Below, one piece after another: positions 1-5,631 of a DNA stretch of 5,631 nucleotides. The position numbers and the translations under genes are program-made. The stretch is from Clostridiales bacterium (lineage in GTDB: Bacteria; Bacillota; Clostridia; Oscillospirales; Oscillospiraceae): the NCBI GenBank assembly GCA_021199695.1, contig JAJQHP010000106.1, positions 1 through 5,631 of the forward strand. The letters run 5' to 3'. The notes below the pieces were generated by a model. The model saw nothing but the letters and a program-made list of their open reading frames with translations. It ran no database searches and had not been told where the DNA came from. Positions within the stretch are counted from its first letter, which is position 1, and the number at the start of each line of letters is the position of its first letter.

Positions 1-1
1 C

Positions 2-745
2 TCCAAGGGCTACTCCACCCGGGCCTCCCTCTCTGTCCGGGAGATCGGGGAGCTGATCGCCGTGGTGAAATCGGTCAACCCCAAAGCGGTCTGCATCGTG
101 GACAACTGCTACGGCGAGTTTGTGGAGGAGCAGGAGCCGTCCCAGGTGGGGGCGGACCTGGTGGTGGGGAGCCTGATCAAAAACCCCGGCGGCGGACTGG
201 CCCCCATGGGGGGCTATATCTGCGGCAGGGCGGACCTGGTGGAGCGGGCGTCCTACCGGCTCACCGTCCCCGGCATCGGCCGGGAGTGCGGGGCCACCCT
301 GGGGAACAACCGTGCCCTCTATCAGGGGCTGTTCCTGGCCCCCCATACGGTGGCCCAGGCACTGAAAACTGCGGTCTTTGCCGCCCGCATCATGGAACAG
401 CTGGGCTACGACACCGAGCCTCACTCCTGGCAGGAGCGGCACGACATCATCCAGATGATCTCCCTCCAGACCCCGGAGAGGGTGGAGCAGTTCTGCAAGG
501 GCATCCAGGCGGGTTCTCCGGTGGACAGCTATGTCACCCCGGTGCCCTGGGCTATGCCGGGCTACGATGTGCCGGTCATTATGGCGGCGGGGGCCTTCAT
601 TCAGGGGGCTTCCATCGAGCTGTCCGCCGACGCCCCCATGCGGGAGCCGTACACCGTCTATCTCCAGGGCGGCCTGACCTACGAGTCGGGCAAGACGGGC
701 ATCCTGCTGGCGGTGGAGGAGCTGCTGAAAAACGGGGCAGACTAA
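2..745 (+). CDS. Methionine gamma-lyase / aluminium-resistance family PLP enzyme, C-terminal part (5' truncated by window edge)
   Basis: This is the C-terminal 247 residues of a fold-type I PLP enzyme of the family called 'methionine gamma-lyase family' or 'aluminium resistance protein' (Bacillus YnbB-like, Pfam Met_gamma_lyase). Frame 2 is open from the first bases, which read SKGYSTRASLSVREIGELIA. This matches the family's RS(R/K)GYS segment, so the ATG-like GTG/ATG codons near base 62 are internal and the true start is off the window. Seen in the sequence: IVDNCYGEF (bases about 95-121), whose Asp is expected to contact the PLP ring nitrogen, and SLIKNPGGG, whose Lys codon at 179-181 is the expected Schiff-base lysine. 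The family-typical C-terminus YLQGGLTYESGKTGILLAV is also present. Family members are about 400-430 residues, so roughly 40% is missing. The substrate is not firmly established for this family; cleavage of sulfur amino acids is inferred from homology. The TAA stop overlaps the stop of convergent yunB. Confidence 0.9.
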   Translation, partial: SKGYSTRASLSVREIGELIAVVKSVNPKAVCIVDNCYGEFVEEQEPSQVGADLVVGSLIKNPGGGLAPMGGYICGRADLVERASYRLTVPGIGRECGATLGNNRALYQGLFLAPHTVAQALKTAVFAARIMEQLGYDTEPHSWQERHDIIQMISLQTPERVEQFCKGIQAGSPVDSYVTPVPWAMPGYDVPVIMAAGAFIQGASIELSADAPMREPYTVYLQGGLTYESGKTGILLAVEELLKNGAD

Positions 746-1464
746 CCTGCATCTGCTCCATAATCAAAATAGGCGTCCGAGGCGTCGGAAATGCTGTCAA
801 ACTGACTGAAATAGGTGTACGCATCCGGCACCTGTCCCAGCAGCACTGTCTCTGCCAGGGTGAGCCGGGCTGTCACCGTCTGGGTGACCAGCCCGCCGGG
901 CAGCAGCAGGACCACCTCCGTCTCCAGCACCAGCTCCAGAGTGTGGAGGGATTGGTTGATGCCCGCCGCTGTGAGGGCACTTTCAAAGGCCCCCTCCACG
1001 CTGGAGACGGAGAGCACCCGCACCGGGATGCTCCACCCCCGGCCGGAGAGGAGAGACAACCCCGTCAGCGCCCCCACCGGGACGGAGAGGGTGGTGTCCT
1101 CCATGGTCTCCAGCTCATCCAGGAGGGAGACGGTCAGCGTCTCCCGGAGGAGATTGGCCTGCTCCATTCGGGTGGTGACGGCGGAGAGAGCGCCGCTGTC
1201 GTCGTAGTGCAGCTCCACCAGATTTTGAAACGAGTCGTCACCTTCGATGCACTCCGCCAGCACCGAGGCGGCGGTCCGGGCGATACGGTTGGACAGCTCT
1301 GCCTGGGTGACGGCCAGGATGACGGGCCGGAGCTGACTGCTCATCCAGACAATGACGCCGATGCCCAGCCCCAGCCCAACCAGCAGGCTGAGGGCCAGCT
1401 GCCGGGCAGGGGAGAGCCGCCGACGGCTCCCGGGCATTCTCGGAACGGGACCCCTATTTCTCAC
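742..1464 (-). CDS. yunB: Sporulation protein YunB
   Basis: This 240-residue protein matches the YunB sporulation family. YunB in Bacillus subtilis belongs to the mother-cell sigma-E regulon and supports spore formation; its biochemical role is unknown. Seen in the sequence: a basic N-terminus (about residues 1-21, rich in Arg), one membrane helix (about 22-42), then a non-cytoplasmic-type domain. That domain opens with LRPVILAVTQAELSNRIART and continues with VPVGALTGLSLLSGRGW and an ALTAAGINQSLHTLELVLE segment, which I recognise as the family core. It ends in an Asp/Ser-rich tail. The start is GTG at 1462-1464, chosen because GGAGGTGG lies 7 bases upstream; an in-frame ATG nine codons further in has no comparable ribosome binding site. 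The length is close to that of Bacillus YunB (about 250). The TAG stop at 742-744 overlaps the stop of the facing PLP-enzyme gene. No clear sigma-E promoter was found upstream. Confidence 0.85.
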   Translation of the reverse strand: MRNRGPVPRMPGSRRRLSPARQLALSLLVGLGLGIGVIVWMSSQLRPVILAVTQAELSNRIARTAASVLAECIEGDDSFQNLVELHYDDSGALSAVTTRMEQANLLRETLTVSLLDELETMEDTTLSVPVGALTGLSLLSGRGWSIPVRVLSVSSVEGAFESALTAAGINQSLHTLELVLETEVVLLLPGGLVTQTVTARLTLAETVLLGQVPDAYTYFSQFDSISDASDAYFDYGADAG

Positions 1465-1471
1465 GGAAACA

Positions 1472-1479
1472 CCACCTCC
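1472..1479 (-). promoter_or_regulatory. Ribosome binding site of yunB
   Basis: On the minus strand GGAGGTGG lies 7 bases before the GTG at 1464. It is a near-perfect anti-16S match and fixes the GTG start. The base of a 32-base palindrome begins only three bases further upstream (1483), so an RNA hairpin would sit almost against this site. Confidence 0.8.
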
Positions 1480-1482
1480 CCC

Positions 1483-1514
1483 TCATCGTGCCAAAAATCT
1501 TTTTGACACGATGA
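1483..1514. repeat. Near-perfect 32-base palindrome (hairpin 1) upstream of yunB
   Basis: TCATCGTG (1483-1490) is the exact reverse complement of CACGATGA (1507-1514). Inside, after one C/A mismatch (1491/1506), CAAAAA (1492-1497) pairs with TTTTTG (1500-1505). The result is 14 paired positions of 15, with a 2-base centre. No T-tract follows on either strand, and no gene ends here, so it does not look like a terminator. It could be an operator for a dimeric regulator, or a hairpin in the yunB 5' leader. The function is unknown. Confidence 0.75.
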
Positions 1515-1516
1515 GT

Positions 1517-1551
1517 ACGATTTTTGAACTTTAAAAAGTTCTAAAAATCGT
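1517..1551. repeat. AT-rich 35-base palindrome (hairpin 2), two bases from hairpin 1
   Basis: ACGATTTTT (1517-1525) pairs with AAAAATCGT (1543-1551), and GAACTTT (1526-1532) pairs with AAAGTTC (1535-1541). That gives 16 pairs with one bulged T (1542) and a 2-base centre (AA). On the plus strand it runs into TTTTT (1551-1555), but the stem is AT-rich and no plus-strand gene ends nearby, so a terminator role is unlikely. It shares ACGAT and AAAAATC words with hairpin 1. The function is unknown. Confidence 0.75.
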
Positions 1552-1566
1552 TTTTACTGCACGCGA

Positions 1567-1585
1567 AGGGGGCTTTTTGCCCCCT
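1567..1585. repeat. GC-rich stem-loop in the yunB-ligA intergenic region
   Basis: AGGGGGC (1567-1573) pairs exactly with GCCCCCT (1579-1585) around a TTTTT loop. The stem resembles that of an intrinsic terminator, but no T-tract follows on either strand and no gene reads into it from the left. It may be an element of the ligA or yunB leader, or a dispersed intergenic palindrome. This cannot be decided from one copy. Confidence 0.55.
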
Positions 1586-1636
1586 CCTCCGCACCCCCGC
1601 TGCTCTATTTCAGAAGTCTCAAGCGTTTTTCGATAA

Positions 1637-3661
<2,025 letters not shown>

Positions 3662-3663
3662 AC

Positions 3664-3670
3664 AGGAGGT
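3664..3670 (+). promoter_or_regulatory. Ribosome binding site of the aminotransferase gene
   Basis: AGGAGGT lies 6 bases before the GTG at 3677-3679 and just 3' of the ligA stop. The perfect site decides the GTG start over the in-frame ATG eight codons later, and it means translation does not depend on coupling to ligA. Confidence 0.85.
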
Positions 3671-3676
3671 ATCACT

Positions 3677-4849
3677 GTGGAGATCAAATTTGCATCCCGG
3701 ATGGACGCCTTTCAACCTGGAATTTTCAGCTTGCTCAACGACAGGAAGAACCGGCGCATCAGCGAGGGCAAGCCGGTTTGGAACCTGTCTGTGGGGACGC
3801 CGGACTTTCCTCCTGACGCCCATGTGATTGCAGCCATGGAAGAAGCTGTCCGACATCCGGTGAATTACACCTATGCTCTGGCAGACCTGCCGGAGCTGAC
3901 CCAGGCAGTCCAGAACTGGTATCTTCGCCGTTATGGGGTCAGCCTGACCGCGGAGCAAATCACCAGCGGCAACGGCAGTCAGGAGGGCCTGGCCCACATT
4001 GACTGGACCCTGTGCGACCCGGGAGATGTGGTGCTGGTTCCAAACCCCGGCTACCCCATCTTTGAGGTGGGGCCGCGGCTCTGCGGGGCGGAGCCGGTTT
4101 ACTACGATTTGCGGGAGGAAAACGGCTATCTCCCCGACCTGGAGGCCATCCCTGCCGATATTCGCCGCAGGGCCAAGGCTATGATCGTCTCCTACCCGGC
4201 CAACCCCATCTGCAAGACCGCCCCCAGGCGCTTTTATGAGCATCTGGTAGACTTTGCCCGGGAGAACCAAATCGTCATCATCCACGACAACGCCTATTCC
4301 GAGATCGTCTATGATGGCAGGGAGTGCGGCTCCTTCCTGTCCGTTCCGGGCGCTATGGAGGTGGGAGTGGAGTTCAACTCTCTCTCTAAGAGCTACTGCC
4401 TGACGGGAGGGCGCATCTCCTTTGTCCTCGGCAATCGGGAGATTGTCCGAAAGTTTGCCACCCTTCGCAGCCAGATCGACTACGGCATTTTCCGTCCGGT
4501 ACAGATGGCAGGGATCGCTGCTCTGAACGGTCCCCAGGACGGCGTGAAGCGGCGGCGAGAGGAGTACCAGCGGCGGAGAGACGCCCTCTGCGGCGGGCTG
4601 CGGGCTGTGGGATGGCCCGTGCCGGACAGCGAGGGCAGTATGTTCGCCTGGGCGCCGCTGCCGAAGGGGTACACCGATTCTGTGGATTTCTGCTTCGAGC
4701 TGCTGGAGCGCACTGGTCTGCTTTGTACTCCAGGCTCCTCCTTCGGACCTCTGGGGGAGGGGCACGTCCGATTCGCCCTGGTGTTGCCCCCGAAGGAGAT
4801 GGGCCGCATTGCCACGGCGGTCGGGGAGAGCGGAATCCTCCAAGCATAG
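3677..4849 (+). CDS. Class I/II PLP-dependent aminotransferase (LL-diaminopimelate aminotransferase-like)
   Basis: This 390-residue fold-type I aminotransferase has a complete active site. It has NLSVGTPDFPP near the N-terminus (36-46) and GNGSQEG (98-104) for the PLP phosphate. Tyr126 is in NPGYP and Asn176 in YPANPIC, a variant of the usual NPTG. Asp204 in HDNAY contacts the pyridine nitrogen. The Schiff-base Lys238 is in SLSKSYCLTGGRISF, with Arg246 eight residues on, and Arg365 in HVRFAL is expected to bind the substrate carboxylate. It would transfer an amino group between an amino acid and a 2-oxo acid in the cytoplasm. The overall pattern resembles clostridial proteins often labelled LL-diaminopimelate aminotransferase or simply aminotransferase; the exact substrate cannot be read from sequence. 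A GTG start is chosen because AGGAGGT lies 6 bases upstream. It probably shares a transcript with ligA and ends at the strong terminator starting about 10 bases after its stop. I see no functional reason for the ligA pairing. Confidence 0.9.
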   Translation: MEIKFASRMDAFQPGIFSLLNDRKNRRISEGKPVWNLSVGTPDFPPDAHVIAAMEEAVRHPVNYTYALADLPELTQAVQNWYLRRYGVSLTAEQITSGNGSQEGLAHIDWTLCDPGDVVLVPNPGYPIFEVGPRLCGAEPVYYDLREENGYLPDLEAIPADIRRRAKAMIVSYPANPICKTAPRRFYEHLVDFARENQIVIIHDNAYSEIVYDGRECGSFLSVPGAMEVGVEFNSLSKSYCLTGGRISFVLGNREIVRKFATLRSQIDYGIFRPVQMAGIAALNGPQDGVKRRREEYQRRRDALCGGLRAVGWPVPDSEGSMFAWAPLPKGYTDSVDFCFELLERTGLLCTPGSSFGPLGEGHVRFALVLPPKEMGRIATAVGESGILQA

Positions 4850-4856
4850 GCTCCAT

Positions 4857-4909
4857 AAAAACACGGCGCACTGCCGGACGGATATCCCGTCGGCAGTGCG
4901 CCGCTTTTT
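4857..4909. terminator. Bidirectional intrinsic terminator
   Basis: CGGCGCACTGCCG (4864-4876) pairs perfectly with CGGCAGTGCGCCG (4891-4903). Inside, ACGG (4878-4881) pairs with CCGT (4887-4890) past a bulged G, leaving a 5-base loop. TTTTT (4905-4909) follows on the plus strand. AAAAA (4857-4861) precedes the stem, which reads as a U-tract on the minus strand. It lies between two convergent genes, 7 bases after the aminotransferase stop and 7 bases from the stop of the minus-strand surface-protein gene, so it can end both transcripts. Confidence 0.92.
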
Positions 4910-4916
4910 GTGTGGC

Positions 4917-5631
4917 TTACGCCTTGGTCAGATAGTTGGAGGAGCAGTAGTAATAGCTTCCGTTGACGTAGACCCGATACCAGATCGTGCCGTTCACATC
5001 ATAGGATTCGCCGTCCACCACCTGGACCGTGGCTCCGGCGGCAAAAGTGCCTGCCAGGGAGTAGGAGGTTCCCGGTCCGGTGCGGTAATTGAGCATACCT
5101 GTGGTGACATAGTTTACCAGAGTGGGCGTAGAGCTTACGGTAGCTTTGGCAGAGACACCGGAGGTATTGTAGTAGGACAGATAGCTGCCGCTCACCGCAC
5201 GGACGGTGTAGATATAGGTCGTGCCGGAGAGCAGCCCGCTGTTATCCGTGTAGCTGAGGGTTGCGCTGCTGGAAATGGTGGCGATCTGTTTCCAGGAGCC
5301 GCCGGAAACCTTCCGATAGACCCGATAGCCCTTGGCCCCGGTGACAGCGCTCCACTTGACGGTGATGCCGCTGGAGGAGGCGGTGGCAGAGGTCAGACTG
5401 GGGTTGCTCAGGCGGATACAGGTGACACCGGTGGAGTTGAAGCCGGAGAGAATTGTGCCGCTGGAGGTGGTATAGACCGCACGGACGGTGTAGATGTAAG
5501 AGGTGCCGGAGGAGGCAGTGGTGTCCGTATAACTGACGGTGGAGCCACTGGAGACGGTACCGATTTGAGACCAGCTGCCGCCGGAGACCTTCCGGTAAAC
5601 CCGATATCCGGTGGCATTCGTCACCTCGGCC
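4917..5631 (-). CDS. Repetitive surface/secreted protein with fibronectin type III-like repeats and C-terminal SH3b-like domain (start beyond window)
   Basis: The last 238 or so residues of a larger minus-strand gene; the frame stays open through the right edge. The codon near 5624 that could be taken as a start is an internal GTG (Val), since AEVTNATGYRVYRK aligns with WSAVTGAKGYRVYRK in the next repeat. Two fibronectin type III-like units of about 93 residues are visible, each with GYRVYRKVSGGSW, SYTD and YIYTVRAV. A bacterial SH3-like domain of about 65 residues follows (LNYRTGPGTSYSLAGTFAAGATVQVV, then IWYRVYVNGSYYYCSSNYL), ending LTKA and the TAA stop at 4917-4919. Such domains usually occur in exported proteins that bind wall or carbohydrate, often with a hydrolase or adhesion domain upstream. 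That upstream part, and any signal peptide, is not in view. It contains many Ser, Thr, Tyr and Gly. No sortase LPXTG motif is present at the C-terminus. Exported location is inferred from domain types. Confidence 0.85.
   Translation of the reverse strand, partial: AEVTNATGYRVYRKVSGGSWSQIGTVSSGSTVSYTDTTASSGTSYIYTVRAVYTTSSGTILSGFNSTGVTCIRLSNPSLTSATASSSGITVKWSAVTGAKGYRVYRKVSGGSWKQIATISSSATLSYTDNSGLLSGTTYIYTVRAVSGSYLSYYNTSGVSAKATVSSTPTLVNYVTTGMLNYRTGPGTSYSLAGTFAAGATVQVVDGESYDVNGTIWYRVYVNGSYYYCSSNYLTKA
5193..5330 (-). repeat. Fibronectin-like repeat core, copy 2
   Basis: Encodes GYRVYRKVSGGSW through YIYTVRAV of the second visible unit. It aligns with 5475-5609. The 20 bases at 5194-5213 are identical to 5476-5495, 282 bases away, and the Trp codons are 279 bases apart, so the units differ by about one codon in length. 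Confidence 0.8.
5475..5609 (-). repeat. Fibronectin-like repeat core, copy 1
   Basis: Encodes GYRVYRKVSGGSW through YIYTVRAV of the first visible unit, matching 5193-5330. Further copies may lie upstream, beyond the right edge of the window. Confidence 0.8.

Noticed and set aside
286..1506. A 406-codon plus-strand open frame overlapping the PLP-enzyme gene and running antisense to yunB
   Set aside because: The protein is Gly/His/Pro-rich with no domain pattern, and both overlapped genes are recognisable families in other frames.
1503..1508. Exact TTGACA on the plus strand, a possible -35 for ligA
   Set aside because: Bases 16-18 further on read gaactt-like sequence with no TATAAT match, and the TTGACA lies inside the arm of hairpin 1, which explains it as part of the palindrome.
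1551..1555. Hairpin 2 followed by TTTTT as a plus-strand terminator
   Set aside because: No plus-strand gene ends upstream within range, the stem is AT-rich, and a terminator here would serve no visible transcript.

Overview
The window looks like ordinary chromosome from a GC-rich, spore-forming Clostridia, most likely an Oscillospiraceae-type gut anaerobe. Three things suggest this: G/C-heavy third codon positions, strong AGGAGG-type ribosome binding sites with frequent GTG starts, and a YunB-family sporulation protein beside NAD-dependent DNA ligase. The taxonomic call is inference from composition and gene content. No 16S rRNA or other marker is present.

Layout, left to right. (1) Bases 2-745 (+) hold the C-terminal 247 codons of a PLP enzyme of the methionine gamma-lyase/'aluminium resistance' family; its start lies outside the window. 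(2) Bases 742-1464 (-) hold yunB, a single-pass membrane sporulation protein. It converges on the first gene so tightly that the two stop codons overlap. (3) Bases 1465-1681 are a divergent, partly AT-rich intergenic region. It holds two abutting near-perfect palindromes, a GC-rich stem-loop and a TATAAT-like patch, and it must carry the 5' control signals of both yunB and ligA. (4) Bases 1682-3661 (+) hold a complete ligA. (5) Bases 3677-4849 (+) hold a complete class I/II aminotransferase, 15 bases after ligA with its own strong ribosome binding site, so the two are probably co-transcribed. (6) Bases 4857-4909 form a strong terminator that can serve both strands. (7) Bases 4917-5631 (-) hold the C-terminus of a repetitive, probably exported protein with two fibronectin type III-like repeats and a C-terminal SH3b-like domain; its start is beyond the right edge.

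The genes do not form an obvious shared pathway: there is DNA replication/repair (ligA), amino-acid PLP chemistry (two unrelated enzymes), sporulation (yunB) and a surface protein. I found no CRISPR array, insertion sequence, phage, toxin-antitoxin pair or defence system, and no convincing new system. The least explained stretch is the paired palindromes immediately upstream of the yunB ribosome binding site.
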